Source of the DNA: Terriglobus aquaticus
Lineage (GTDB): Bacteria > Acidobacteriota > Terriglobia > Terriglobales > Acidobacteriaceae
Reading direction: 5' to 3'
Assembly: GCF_025685415.1 (NCBI RefSeq)
Contig: NZ_JAGSYB010000001.1
Location: forward strand, 3,348,001 to 3,412,000
DNA length: 64,000 bases
In this document: positions 8,275 through 16,505 of the stretch, piece by piece
How positions within the stretch are numbered: position 1 is the stretch's first letter
How the letters are laid out: every line of letters begins with the position of its first letter
The notes under the pieces: generated by a model
What the model was told of the DNA's origin: nothing
Database searches by the model: none
Seen by the model: only the letters and a program-made list of their open reading frames with translations
Position numbers and translations under genes: made by a program

Positions 8275-9633
8275 TCAGTAGTGCAGGGTATCGCTTGCCG
8301 GGTCATCAAACGGCGGGAGTGCAGCCGCAGACGCGGGTCGGCCCACGCTCACCCACCCGACCGGGTGTCGGCCACCGCGAAAGTACGCTGACGTTGCGAA
8401 CCGAGCCGACGGCAGACCGGAGGCGGGGTCGAGGATTGCCAAGGCAAGCAGATAGCGCCCCGCGCGCAGGCCGCCGGGCGCAGTGAACTGGGCATGCAAA
8501 TCACCGCTACCCGCCACTCCGGGCAGAATGCGGCGCAGATCCACTTCAGGGAAGGTGGTCGCCCACGCCGGTTGCCGCGTGTTCCCATCGAGCAGGCTGA
8601 CTTCCAGCGGCCAGTTATAGTACAGCGGAGAAGATCCGGTGTTTTCAATGGAAAGCGAAACGGGCAACGAATCGCCCGGACGGATCGTGGGAGGGTACTG
8701 CACCTCGCGCAAAACGAAGCGGTAGCCCAGCGCCTCCTGAATGCGCGCTGCATTCGCCACCGCTTGCGGGTTCTGCTGATCGTAGTTGCTCAGCCAGCCC
8801 AGGTGATTCCAGTGCAACTCGCGAATGCGCGCAATGATCGCGTCCGCGTTGTGAACCACGGCATCGGTCGGATCTTTGCCCAGCGGGGTGCCCCAGTCGA
8901 AGGCGGTTTCGCCACCCATCGGCGCCGTCTTCCATCGGTCGATCAGCCGCGGCGACTGCAGCAGCGGCAGGTGCGTCAGCAGCTCCTCCTTGTGCGCGAA
9001 CGAGTCCCAGTAGATGCCGAACGGGTAGTCGACGAAGTCGCCAGGGTAGCGGTTCATCAGCAGCTTGTGCCGGAAGTTCGCAACGAAGGCATCGCCGATG
9101 GCTTTCTGCAGGGAAGCGCTGGGTTTCGGATCGTGCTGCTCGCCCCACAGGCCGACCAGGCCCGTTTCCACAAAGGCGACGCGCGGATCGTTGTCCCAGC
9201 AGGCGCCCAGCTTCTGGATCATCGCCACGGCGCGCTCCTGAAATTGCGGCGTGTCGTACCTGCCCTGCGGCAGGTCGGCAGGCCAGAAGTGGCCGCTCGG
9301 CGGCCAATCCAGGTACACGCGAGGAACCACCTTGGTGTTGATGTCGCGCAGGCCTTTCCATTGCGCGTCGCACACCTCGCCGATGCGATCCGTTCCGTCC
9401 GCGACGCTGCGCTCCAGGTCCGACCAGCGCAGATAGCTCTTCGCCAGCGAGGCGTAGGGCAGCTTAGCCGCCGACGCGGGATCCCCGGAGCGCAAACCTT
9501 TCAGCGGGTTGCGAAGCGCGCCCGAGTATGCCGGTGGCCGAACCGTAATGCGATCGCGTGCGAAGGCCGCAGCCCACGCGGGCCGGCATGCGAGAGCTGT
9601 GGCGAGCGCGCGCGCGAAGCTTCGGCGATCCAT
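8275..9633 (-). CDS. DUF4832 (DUF4874-DUF4832) secreted protein
   Basis: A 452-residue exported protein. ATG at 9633 has a GGAGG box 4-5 nt upstream. The N-terminus has a twin-arginine-like start (MDRRSFARAL) before an Ala-rich hydrophobic stretch. Residues about 35-300 look like a TIM-barrel glycosidase-like fold (NPLKGLRSG, YLRWSDLE, VPRVYLDWP, VAFVETGLVGLWGEQHD, LLMNRYPGDFVDYPFGIYWDS). About 310-440 is a beta-sandwich (PPTIRPGDSLPVSLSIENTGSSPLYYNW). This matches the DUF4874/DUF4832 pair, often found with polysaccharide-degradation genes. It starts 10 bp after the alpha-galactosidase stop, so the two are co-transcribed. Enzymatic activity is unproven. Confidence 0.78.
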   Translation of the reverse strand: MDRRSFARALATALACRPAWAAAFARDRITVRPPAYSGALRNPLKGLRSGDPASAAKLPYASLAKSYLRWSDLERSVADGTDRIGEVCDAQWKGLRDINTKVVPRVYLDWPPSGHFWPADLPQGRYDTPQFQERAVAMIQKLGACWDNDPRVAFVETGLVGLWGEQHDPKPSASLQKAIGDAFVANFRHKLLMNRYPGDFVDYPFGIYWDSFAHKEELLTHLPLLQSPRLIDRWKTAPMGGETAFDWGTPLGKDPTDAVVHNADAIIARIRELHWNHLGWLSNYDQQNPQAVANAARIQEALGYRFVLREVQYPPTIRPGDSLPVSLSIENTGSSPLYYNWPLEVSLLDGNTRQPAWATTFPEVDLRRILPGVAGSGDLHAQFTAPGGLRAGRYLLALAILDPASGLPSARFATSAYFRGGRHPVGWVSVGRPASAAALPPFDDPASDTLHY

Positions 9634-9643
9634 GCGTCCTCCA

Positions 9644-11065
9644 CTACCGTTGGCGCTTGCCGCCGCTTGCTTCACGGACGCGCAGAAGTAAGGTCTGCCG
9701 CGGCAGCAGATCAGCTGAGATCGCCGCTCCCGCCGGCTGCTCCTTGTGGGTCCACAGATCTCGCGTGACCAGGCTGCCGTGCAGGCCCAGCTTCGACGTC
9801 GGCAGCGAAAGGTGCAACGGAGCGTCTCCGCGGTTTACCAGCGCCACCGCGCGCGAACCGTCCTGCAAGGACTTCAGCAACACTTCGCCGTCGCCATTGC
9901 GCTCGACGACCACGGCCTGCCGGGCTAGCGGGTCCTGGTCCAGCGCGATGACCTCGCGATTGCCTGCGACCGCAACCAGCGCGGGCGACCAGCGGGTGAT
10001 GTCAGAACCGAGAATAAGCGGCGCATTCAGCATGGCCCACAGCGACAGGTGGGCGCGCGCCGCGTCCAGGTGGTCCGCGTCGAACTCGCCATTGCCGAGC
10101 TCCAGCATGTCCGGGTCGTTGAAGTGACCCGGGCCGGCGAGCTCGGGGTGCGCAGCGGCAGTGTCGAAGTTGGCCAGCATCGACTTCCAGGTGGGCTCGA
10201 TGTCGGGGCTGGTCCGCCACGAGGTGCCGTAGCGATTGCCCCAGCGCACCACGTCGGCCTCGCCCCAGGTGCAGATGGCCAGGGCGGTGTCGTGCTGCGG
10301 GCGAACGGTGTCGATCTCTCGCTTCAGCGAGGCGTAGAGCGCCTCAACTTTGGCGGTCTGGTCGGCGGATACCTGTCCGCGCACGATGTACGGCCCGAGC
10401 GCACGGTAGGTGCCGTTCTTTACAGCCGGTTTGTCCGGACCGAAGTCGGCCAGGCCGCAGGCGTCCACCTTGATTGCGTCGAAGTTCCATGCCCCGAAGA
10501 TCAGCCGCATGTCCTGCGCCTGGTGGTCCATGGAACCGATCTCGCGCTCGGCAACGCTGCCCTGTGGCAGGTTCGGGCTTTGCGGGTCCCATGCCTGCGA
10601 GCACGCGTTGCGGCCAATATCGGTATAGAGCCCGGCCAGAAGACCCATGCTGTGCAGCCGGTCTACGAAGGGACGCAGGCTGGTGGTGCCGTCGGGCATG
10701 ACTGCGCTGGGAAACATGCTGGTGCGAACGATGAGGCGGTGCTGTGCGTTGCGCTGCAGCCACCAGCCATCGTCCACGTCGATAAAGCGGTAGCCGGCCT
10801 CGGCCAGCCCGGTCTGCTTCAGAGCCTGCGCTACGGCCAGGATCTTGGCCTCGGTCACCTCGGTGCGGAAGGCGTTCCACGGATTCCAGCCCATGGGAGG
10901 CGTGCCGGTCGGGCGTGCCGCCGCCTGACCGTACGCGCCGCTCATCCCAGCGATCGCCAACGCCACCGTCAGAGCAAACGCCCTGATCGGGAAGCGTCTC
11001 GCTAGGGACGGTCGTGGAGCCGCCGTGTCGGTATTTGGCTTCGAACTATTTCGATCCCCATGCAT
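9644..11065 (-). CDS. Secreted alpha-galactosidase, GH27
   Basis: A 473-residue glycosidase with an N-terminal signal/anchor segment (about residues 24-47). GH27 motifs are complete: PPMGWNPWNAF (residue 57 on), FIDVDDGWW (95-102), LYTDIG (147), FDAIKVDACG with nucleophile D201, CTWGEADVVRWGN (265-277), SWRTSPDIEPTW with acid/base D288, and GPGHFNDPDML. A C-terminal antiparallel beta domain follows. It hydrolyses terminal alpha-galactosides (or alpha-GalNAc, as some GH27 enzymes do). The periplasm or cell surface is the likely place. It heads the minus-strand cluster with the DUF4832 gene 10 bp downstream. The nucleophile motif KVDACG differs slightly from the more common KYDxC. Confidence 0.93.
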   Translation of the reverse strand: MHGDRNSSKPNTDTAAPRPSLARRFPIRAFALTVALAIAGMSGAYGQAAARPTGTPPMGWNPWNAFRTEVTEAKILAVAQALKQTGLAEAGYRFIDVDDGWWLQRNAQHRLIVRTSMFPSAVMPDGTTSLRPFVDRLHSMGLLAGLYTDIGRNACSQAWDPQSPNLPQGSVAEREIGSMDHQAQDMRLIFGAWNFDAIKVDACGLADFGPDKPAVKNGTYRALGPYIVRGQVSADQTAKVEALYASLKREIDTVRPQHDTALAICTWGEADVVRWGNRYGTSWRTSPDIEPTWKSMLANFDTAAAHPELAGPGHFNDPDMLELGNGEFDADHLDAARAHLSLWAMLNAPLILGSDITRWSPALVAVAGNREVIALDQDPLARQAVVVERNGDGEVLLKSLQDGSRAVALVNRGDAPLHLSLPTSKLGLHGSLVTRDLWTHKEQPAGAAISADLLPRQTLLLRVREASGGKRQR

Positions 11066-11273
11066 GTAGCCATCGTACGGCGTCGCGAAGGTCAGCGAGG
11101 GAAGGAATCGTAACTTCTGATTGTCGATGTTTCCGGTCGGCGGCGTGCGGGCGGAGCCTCAGGCCTCAGCGTCCTCCTTCTTATTCCACCGCCAGGTGCT
11201 CTCGGTTGAGTACGCTGGCGGTTCCATTGGCCCGCCGAAAAGCGCGAACCGGGACGGAGGTCCTGGCGTATCT

Positions 11274-11287
11274 TGGTGTGCACACCA
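11274..11287. promoter_or_regulatory. Perfect 14-bp palindrome in divergent intergenic region
   Basis: TGGTGTGCACACCA is fully self-complementary. It lies between the divergent GH27 gene (start 11065) and the membrane-protein gene (start 11347), 59 bp before the latter. It is a reasonable operator for a dimeric regulator, but nothing shows which gene it would control. Confidence 0.35.
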
Positions 11288-11346
11288 TTGGTGCCCGCGT
11301 GAGCAGTCGACAGCGCGGCAGTGTAACGGGCTGTGGGAGGGATGCG

Positions 11347-12438
11347 ATGCGCGTGTATTCCGCGGGCGAGGCAATTGGGCCGGCGTGGGAGCATACCAAG
11401 GCGCTGATGTGGCGAGACCGCCGTTGGGGCAGGCTATTGAAGCTCGCTCTGGTGGCCTTCGGAGCGGAGCTGGGGACCAGCTTCAACTTCAACCTGAACG
11501 GCTTTCGCAATCATGGCACGGGCCACGCGGTAGCGGCCGTTATGGCCGGCGTTGCCGTGGTGGTGCTGTTCCTCGCGCTTATCTTTTTCGTCGTGCTGCT
11601 CTACCTGGGCTCGCGACTGCAGTTGGTGCAGTTCGACATACTGTTGCTCCGTGACCCGATGGTGGCGCCCGCGTGGGAGCGGCACGGCCCGCACACGTGG
11701 CGATGGGCAGGCCTGAAGGTCGTCATTATGATCGGCACGGTCATTGTGCTGCTGCCGCTGCTCATCCCGGCAATCCCGATCTTCGTGGCGTTCTTCAAGG
11801 CGGCGCAACCGACGGCAGGTTCTACGCCAGTGCCACTCTCGGGGATTCACTGGGGCGCGTTTTTCGTGGCCTTCGCCGAGGTGTTCGCGATCGTGATAGC
11901 AGCGGTGCTGCTCATCCGCTTCGTAACATCGCTGGTGCTGCCGGGCGTGGCGCTGGAGGACCTCCGGTTCGGCGACGCTCTGCGCCGTGGATGGGACATC
12001 TTCCGCACCGACGTGCCGGGCATGCTGTGGTTTGCCGTGCTGCAGCCCTTGTTTCTGATGTTGATGGGCCTGATGCTTGGCCTTGGGCTGCTGCTGATGT
12101 TTGCCGTGCTGGCGCTGCCCTTCGGCCTGCTGGGTTATCTGGTGTGGCACTCGGTGCACGCCGCCGGAACGGCCGCCTGGTTCCTGATGGGAACGCTGGG
12201 CGTTGTCGCAGGCGTGATTATTCTGGCGATCATGGGCTGCGCCTACCTGGCGACCGCGGGCACGCTGCTGATGTTTGCGCGGGCGTGGAGCCTGTATTTT
12301 CTGGGCGGAAGATACCCCCTGCTGGGGCAATACCTGGAGCCCGGACCGGCAGTGCCGGTCTGGACGCCGCCGCCCTCACTGCCGCGAGATGAAGACAGCG
12401 GCGGTCCGGGATTTCCGGCCAATCCAGCGCTGGCCTGA
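11347..12438 (+). CDS. Multi-pass membrane protein of unknown function
   Basis: A 363-residue protein. ATG 11347 is preceded by GGGAGGG at 5-nt spacing, which rules out the long upstream extension of the frame. After a charged N-terminal helix (EHTKALMWRDRRWGRLLKLAL) there are about six hydrophobic segments: AAVMAGVAVVVLFLALIFF, VIMIGTVIVLLPLLIPAIP, AFFVAFAEVFAIVIAAVLLI, MLWFAVLQPLFLMLMGLM with the segment after it, FLMGTLGVVAGVIILAIM and the last before SLYFLGG. The C-terminus is a short proline-rich tail. A conserved-looking motif, LEDLRFGDALRRGWDIFR, recalls other bacterial integral membrane proteins with repeated cytosolic helices. I cannot assign a function. Confidence 0.7.
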   Translation: MRVYSAGEAIGPAWEHTKALMWRDRRWGRLLKLALVAFGAELGTSFNFNLNGFRNHGTGHAVAAVMAGVAVVVLFLALIFFVVLLYLGSRLQLVQFDILLLRDPMVAPAWERHGPHTWRWAGLKVVIMIGTVIVLLPLLIPAIPIFVAFFKAAQPTAGSTPVPLSGIHWGAFFVAFAEVFAIVIAAVLLIRFVTSLVLPGVALEDLRFGDALRRGWDIFRTDVPGMLWFAVLQPLFLMLMGLMLGLGLLLMFAVLALPFGLLGYLVWHSVHAAGTAAWFLMGTLGVVAGVIILAIMGCAYLATAGTLLMFARAWSLYFLGGRYPLLGQYLEPGPAVPVWTPPPSLPRDEDSGGPGFPANPALA

Positions 12439-12502
12439 GCTGGACATCGAGGCGTATCAGGGCGCTGGAGATCGTCGCCAATAATCCCTAACGAAAACAG
12501 AA

Positions 12503-12528
12503 AAGGGCACAGCATACGCTGTGCCCTT
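12503..12528. terminator. Bidirectional intrinsic terminator
   Basis: A perfect 11-bp stem AAGGGCACAGC/GCTGTGCCCTT with loop ATAC, flanked by an A-rich tract on the left and T-rich bases on the right. It separates the convergent genes ending at 12438 and 12570. Confidence 0.82.
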
Positions 12529-12569
12529 GTTCTCTGCGCCCGTTCTCCGGGCTTCTTTCGATCCGGCGA

Positions 12570-13196
12570 CTACGCCTTGGCAAGTTCGGCGATCTTGTCT
12601 TCGCTGGGCTTCAGGTAGTCGGCTTCAGAGATCTTGCCGTACTGTACGCCGGCTCCGCCCTCGGCGTTGACGAAAGTCACGTCTGTAATCCCGATGAAGC
12701 CGAGGATGTGCTGCAGATAGGGGTTCAGGTAGTTAAAGTTCTCCGTCGGCGTGCCCTTCACGTAAGCGCCTGCGCTGGCGACGATCACCGTGACCTTTTT
12801 GCCGTTCAGTTGGCCGACCGGCCCCTTGTCGGTGTAGTTCACCGTGACGCCGACGCGGACCACGTGGTCGATCCAGGCCTTCAGCACCGCCGGCACCGTG
12901 AAGTTGTACATGGGCGTGGTGATCAGGATGTGATCGGCGGCTTTGACTTCCGCGATGTACTCGTCGGAGAGCTTGAGGGCTGCCTTGTGCGCGTCGGTCT
13001 GCTGATCGGGAGCGCTGAATGCGCCCTGGATCCACTGGATGTCGACGTACGTGGGCTGGTTCACCGCGAGGTCACGCTCGGCAACGGAGCCGCCGGAATG
13101 AGCGGACTTCCAGGCTTCGGTGAAAGTGTCGCCGAGGCGGCGGGAGTAGGAGGCGTTGCCGCGAGGGCTGACGTCGATGCGAAGAAGAGATGCCAT
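12570..13196 (-). CDS. azoR: FMN-dependent NADH-azoreductase
   Basis: A 208-residue flavodoxin-like quinone/azo reductase of the usual family length. ATG 13196 has GGAG 8 nt upstream. Diagnostic segments are LLRIDVSPRGNASYSRRLG (phosphate-binding N-terminus), ITTPMYNFTVPAVLKAWIDHVVR (FMN site and dimer contact) and VIVASAGAYVKGTP. AzoR reduces azo compounds and quinones with NADH in the cytoplasm, mainly as a two-electron quinone reductase against thiol and electrophile stress. It stands alone between terminators, with no obvious partner. Confidence 0.92.
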   Translation of the reverse strand: MASLLRIDVSPRGNASYSRRLGDTFTEAWKSAHSGGSVAERDLAVNQPTYVDIQWIQGAFSAPDQQTDAHKAALKLSDEYIAEVKAADHILITTPMYNFTVPAVLKAWIDHVVRVGVTVNYTDKGPVGQLNGKKVTVIVASAGAYVKGTPTENFNYLNPYLQHILGFIGITDVTFVNAEGGAGVQYGKISEADYLKPSEDKIAELAKA

Positions 13197-13351
13197 GCTG
13201 GTGCTCCGGAGGTCAGTTGATCGTTCGATTTCGAACTATCAGGTTGGATGGCAGGAGCGCCGGGCGCGGTGCAGGGAAATTCGTGTGAATTCCTGCCGCG
13301 GTAACCCAGCAGGCAGGGGGCGGGGCGGCCGATTACGAGCGAGCGGTATCT

Positions 13352-13846
13352 CTATGCGGACTTGAGGTTCGGGCCGATGGCCAGGACGAAGTAACTGGCC
13401 GTGGTGGTACCGGTGTTGCGCATGCCGTGCAGCACGTTGGAGGCAGCGTACAGGATGTCGCCGGGGCCGGCGGGTTCGCGCTTACCGTCGACCAGCCAGT
13501 CCACCTGTCCCTCGCGGATGAAGATAAATTCCTCATGCTCGTGCTGGTGCGGCGGATGGGGTTGCAGCCCGGCACCCAGGGTGCTGTTGTGCAGTTCGAC
13601 ACCTTCGCCGGTGGGCAGCGTGCCGTGGGTGACGGCCTGGGAGCTGCCGACTGCTGACGTCTTGATGGGGAGCTGGTTTGCCCGGAAAATCGTGTTATCC
13701 CGCAACAGAGCAGTGCCGCTGGGCAGGTGATCGGCGACGGCGCCATCCACGTGCTGGGCCTGTTGCGCGACCGCGGAGGTTTCGGCCAGGCGCGCAAGGG
13801 CGGCCAGAGCGGGCAAGGAGAGGCAAAGATCGCGGCGGCTGGTCAT
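13352..13846 (-). CDS. Exported cupin-domain protein
   Basis: A 164-residue protein with an N-terminal export signal (MTSRRDLCLSLPALAALARL, twin-arginine-like and ending near SAVAQ). A single cupin_2 barrel follows. The metal-binding motif HPPHQHEHEEFIFI is followed by the second cupin box GDILYAASNVLHGMRN. No catalytic assignment is possible; such small periplasmic cupins bind metal and small molecules. The ribosome-binding site is weak. It lies upstream of azoR in the same direction with a 155-bp gap, so co-transcription is possible but not obvious. Confidence 0.75.
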   Translation of the reverse strand: MTSRRDLCLSLPALAALARLAETSAVAQQAQHVDGAVADHLPSGTALLRDNTIFRANQLPIKTSAVGSSQAVTHGTLPTGEGVELHNSTLGAGLQPHPPHQHEHEEFIFIREGQVDWLVDGKREPAGPGDILYAASNVLHGMRNTGTTTASYFVLAIGPNLKSA

Positions 13847-13903
13847 AGCTCGGCAGCATACACGCTGCGCAGGACGGTCGTCGCGCAGACGGGTGAGCGC
13901 CGA

Positions 13904-14191
13904 TCAGGCCGGAAGGCCGGGATTCGTCTTCGATTCCGCCGGGGCTTTGCTCTTCAGGCGGAGCCATTCCAGCGGGCTGCAGTTGTCGGCGGCAACGGTA
14001 AACGGTTCCGTGCTGTGCACGCCGGTTGCCCCCATGTGGGTGTGCTGACGGCGCAACGCTTCGCCAACAATCCGCCGCACCTGCATGCGGCTGACCAGGT
14101 TTTCGGCCCTGGCGAGAATCAGGAAGCCTTCTCCGCAAACAGGACAGCGGAGGTCGTTGTAGGTGTGAGACAAGAGGCAGGTAATCGACAT
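13904..14191 (-). CDS. Small CPVCG protein, unknown function
   Basis: A 95-residue predicted cytoplasmic protein. ATG 14191 has a GGAG box about 9 nt upstream. The upstream extension of the frame is compositionally unlike it and was not used. It contains one zinc-knuckle-like CPVCGEGF pair (Cys 16 and 19), an amphipathic basic helix (LVSRMQVRRIVGEALRRQ), an HTH triplet and a third conserved-looking Cys (DNCSPLEW). One CxxC plus His residues could make a single metal site. It is divergent from thrS. I do not recognise the family and rate its reality as likely, not certain. Confidence 0.5.
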   Translation of the reverse strand: MSITCLLSHTYNDLRCPVCGEGFLILARAENLVSRMQVRRIVGEALRRQHTHMGATGVHSTEPFTVAADNCSPLEWLRLKSKAPAESKTNPGLPA

Positions 14192-14269
14192 CGGTACAAG
14201 CTCCAACCGAACAAGAAGTGCTGGGGTACTCCAGTCTTCGGCATAGCCCGTAGCAACGCGATTGCACTT

Positions 14270-14303
14270 CCGAGCCGCCCGGGTGCAACGCCCGGGGGCT
14301 CGG
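14270..14303. promoter_or_regulatory. Strong hairpin in thrS leader / divergent promoter region
   Basis: CCGAGCC and CCCGGG pair with CCCGGG and GGCTCGG across a 7-nt loop. This gives a 13-bp GC-rich stem with one bulged G (14277). It lies about 95 nt before the thrS start. No T-run follows, so it is not a typical intrinsic terminator. It may be a leader element controlling thrS or part of the divergent promoter. Confidence 0.4.
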
Positions 14304-14397
14304 CTATACCACCCGCACCCGGCGCCTGCCACTTCGGTGGGTGTCTTTGTCGCGAAGCAGGGCACCGGACGCGGAGCGGCCAAGTATTCTGTTGGGT

Positions 14398-16446
14398 GTG
14401 AGCGACGCAACCATTCAAATTACCCTGCCCGACGGCAGCACCCGCGATGTGCCCCGGGGCACCACGCCGTTTCAGATTGCGCAGAGCATCTCGCCCCGGC
14501 TGGCGGAAGCCGTGGTGGTGGCGAAGATCCGGTCGGCTGCCGCGACGACCGAAGGCGCAGAGGAACAGACCGACGCCGCGCACGGCGGAGCGCAGACCGA
14601 AGAAGCCATGTACAGCGACGTGGCCACCGCAGAGCGTGTGGTCGATCTTGCCGAGCCGCTGCAGGAGTCTGTCCACCTGTGGCTGCTGAAGGAGACCGAC
14701 CCCGAAGCTCTGCGGGTGGTGAGGCACTCGGCCGCACACGTCATGGCGACGGCGATCACGGAGTTGTTCCCCGAGGTGAAGCTGGGCCACGGGCCGGCGA
14801 CGGACCACGGCTTCTTCTATGACATTCTGCGAGAGAAGCCGTTCACGCCGGAGGACCTGATCGCCATCGAAGCGCGCATGGCCGAAGTGGTGGCGCGCAA
14901 CGAGCCGTTCCGCCACGAGTGGATCGGCCATGAGGAAGCGCTGAAGGGCTACGAAGAGCAAGGCGACTTCATGAAGGTGCACTTCGTTTCGAAGTTCACC
15001 AAGCCGGGCGAGAATGTCAGCTTCTACCGCAACGGCGAGTTCCTGGATTTTTGCCGAGGACCGCACGTTCCGACCACAGGCCGCGTTCGCGCCTTCAAGG
15101 TGATGAACCTGGCGGGCGCGTACTGGTTGGGCGACGAGAAAAATCCGCAGTTGCAACGCCTGTACGGCACGGCGTTCTTCCAGAAGAAGGAGTTGGACGC
15201 GCACTTCAAGCACCTGGAAGAGATCAAGGCGCGCGACCACCGCGTCATCGGCAAGCAGCTTGACCTGTTCAGCATCCAGGAGATCGCCGGCGCCGGCCTC
15301 ATCTTCTGGCATCCCAAGGGCGCCATCATCCGCAAGGAGATGGAAGACTGGATGCGCGCGGAGTGCCTGCGCCGCGGCTACGACCTGGTGGTTACGCCAC
15401 ACGTTATGCGTCGCGAGCTGTGGAAGATCAGCGGCCACGAGGGTTTCTACGGCGACAACATGTACTCGCCCATGGAATTGGATGACGCCGAGTACCGGCT
15501 GAAGCCGATGAACTGCCCGGGCCACATTCTTATCTACAAGAACTCGCCCAAGAGCTACCGCGACCTGCCGGTGCGCTACGCCGAACTGGGCAACGTGTAT
15601 CGCTACGAGCGCTCGGGCACCATGCACGGCCTGCTGCGCGTGCGCGGCTTTACGCAGGACGATGCGCACATCTTCTGCACGCCGGGTCAGATCGAAGACG
15701 AGATTGTCGCCTGCGTCGAGTTCGCGGAGGAAGTGCTGAAGAAGTTCGGCTTTGCCGAGTTCAAGGTCGAGCTATCGACGTGGGACGCCAGCAAGCCGCA
15801 GGATTACACGGGCGCGCCGGAAGACTGGCAGGTGGCCATCGACTCGCTGAAGTCGGCGCTCGGGCGGAAGGGCATTCCGTACCGCGAGATCCCGGGCGAG
15901 GCCGCCTTCTACGGTCCCAAGATCGACGTGAAGCTGGTCGACGTTCTGGGTCGGCTGTGGCAGTTGTCGACGGTGCAGTTCGACTTCAACCTGCCGAAGC
16001 GCTTCGAACTGGAGTACACGGGCGAGGACGGCGAGAAGCACCAGCCGGTGATGGTTCACCGTGCGCTGTTTGGCTCGGTCGAGCGCTTCTTCGGCGTGCT
16101 CATCGAGCACTACGCGGGCGCGTTCCCACTGTGGCTCGCGCCGGTGCAGGTGGGCCTGGTGCCCATCAGCGAAAAGCACCTCGACTACGCGGCCGAGGTG
16201 AAGGCCGAACTGGAAGCAGCTGGTCTGCGCGTGGAACTGGACGCTCGCAACGAAAAGATGAACGCCAAAATCCGCGAGTTCGGCTTGCAGAAGGTGCCGT
16301 TTGTCCTCGTGATGGGCGACAAGGAATCGGCGGCGAAGGCAGTCAGCGTTCGCACACGCGGCGTAGGCGATCAGGGTTCGGTGCCGCTGAGCGAGTTCGT
16401 CGCGCGTGCAGCCGGCTTGCTGCAGGAGAAGAGCGCAACGTTGTAG
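14398..16446 (+). CDS. thrS: Threonyl-tRNA synthetase
   Basis: A 682-residue class II aminoacyl-tRNA synthetase that charges tRNA-Thr. I chose GTG 14398 because the TGS domain begins there (VSDATIQITLPDGSTRDV); no strong Shine-Dalgarno site is visible. Order: TGS domain; the second editing domain with HSAAHVMATAI, LGHGPATDHGFFYD and DFCRGPHVP; the catalytic core with MNCPGHILIY (zinc Cys), RYERSGTMHGLLRVRGFTQ and VMVHRALFGSVERFFGVL (motif 3); and the C-terminal anticodon-binding domain. The protein is about 40 residues longer than the E. coli enzyme (642). The excess is an Ala/Glu-rich insert inside the TGS region. It stands convergent to gpx. Confidence 0.96.
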   Translation: MSDATIQITLPDGSTRDVPRGTTPFQIAQSISPRLAEAVVVAKIRSAAATTEGAEEQTDAAHGGAQTEEAMYSDVATAERVVDLAEPLQESVHLWLLKETDPEALRVVRHSAAHVMATAITELFPEVKLGHGPATDHGFFYDILREKPFTPEDLIAIEARMAEVVARNEPFRHEWIGHEEALKGYEEQGDFMKVHFVSKFTKPGENVSFYRNGEFLDFCRGPHVPTTGRVRAFKVMNLAGAYWLGDEKNPQLQRLYGTAFFQKKELDAHFKHLEEIKARDHRVIGKQLDLFSIQEIAGAGLIFWHPKGAIIRKEMEDWMRAECLRRGYDLVVTPHVMRRELWKISGHEGFYGDNMYSPMELDDAEYRLKPMNCPGHILIYKNSPKSYRDLPVRYAELGNVYRYERSGTMHGLLRVRGFTQDDAHIFCTPGQIEDEIVACVEFAEEVLKKFGFAEFKVELSTWDASKPQDYTGAPEDWQVAIDSLKSALGRKGIPYREIPGEAAFYGPKIDVKLVDVLGRLWQLSTVQFDFNLPKRFELEYTGEDGEKHQPVMVHRALFGSVERFFGVLIEHYAGAFPLWLAPVQVGLVPISEKHLDYAAEVKAELEAAGLRVELDARNEKMNAKIREFGLQKVPFVLVMGDKESAAKAVSVRTRGVGDQGSVPLSEFVARAAGLLQEKSATL

Positions 16447-16461
16447 GTGTCGTGCAACGAA

Positions 16462-16490
16462 GAACGGAGCCGCCTGTTGCGGCTCCGTTC
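16462..16490. terminator. Bidirectional intrinsic terminator
   Basis: A perfect 12-bp stem GAACGGAGCCGC/GCGGCTCCGTTC with a 5-nt loop. Outer GCAACGA/TCGTTGC arms can extend the pairing. It lies between the convergent thrS and glutathione peroxidase genes. Confidence 0.85.
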
Positions 16491-16505
16491 CTCGTTGCGG
16501 GTAAG

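Noticed and set aside
14119-15669. A 516-codon minus-strand frame opposite thrS.
   Set aside because: It is the antisense of a housekeeping enzyme with complete motifs. No signature or ribosome-binding site was seen.
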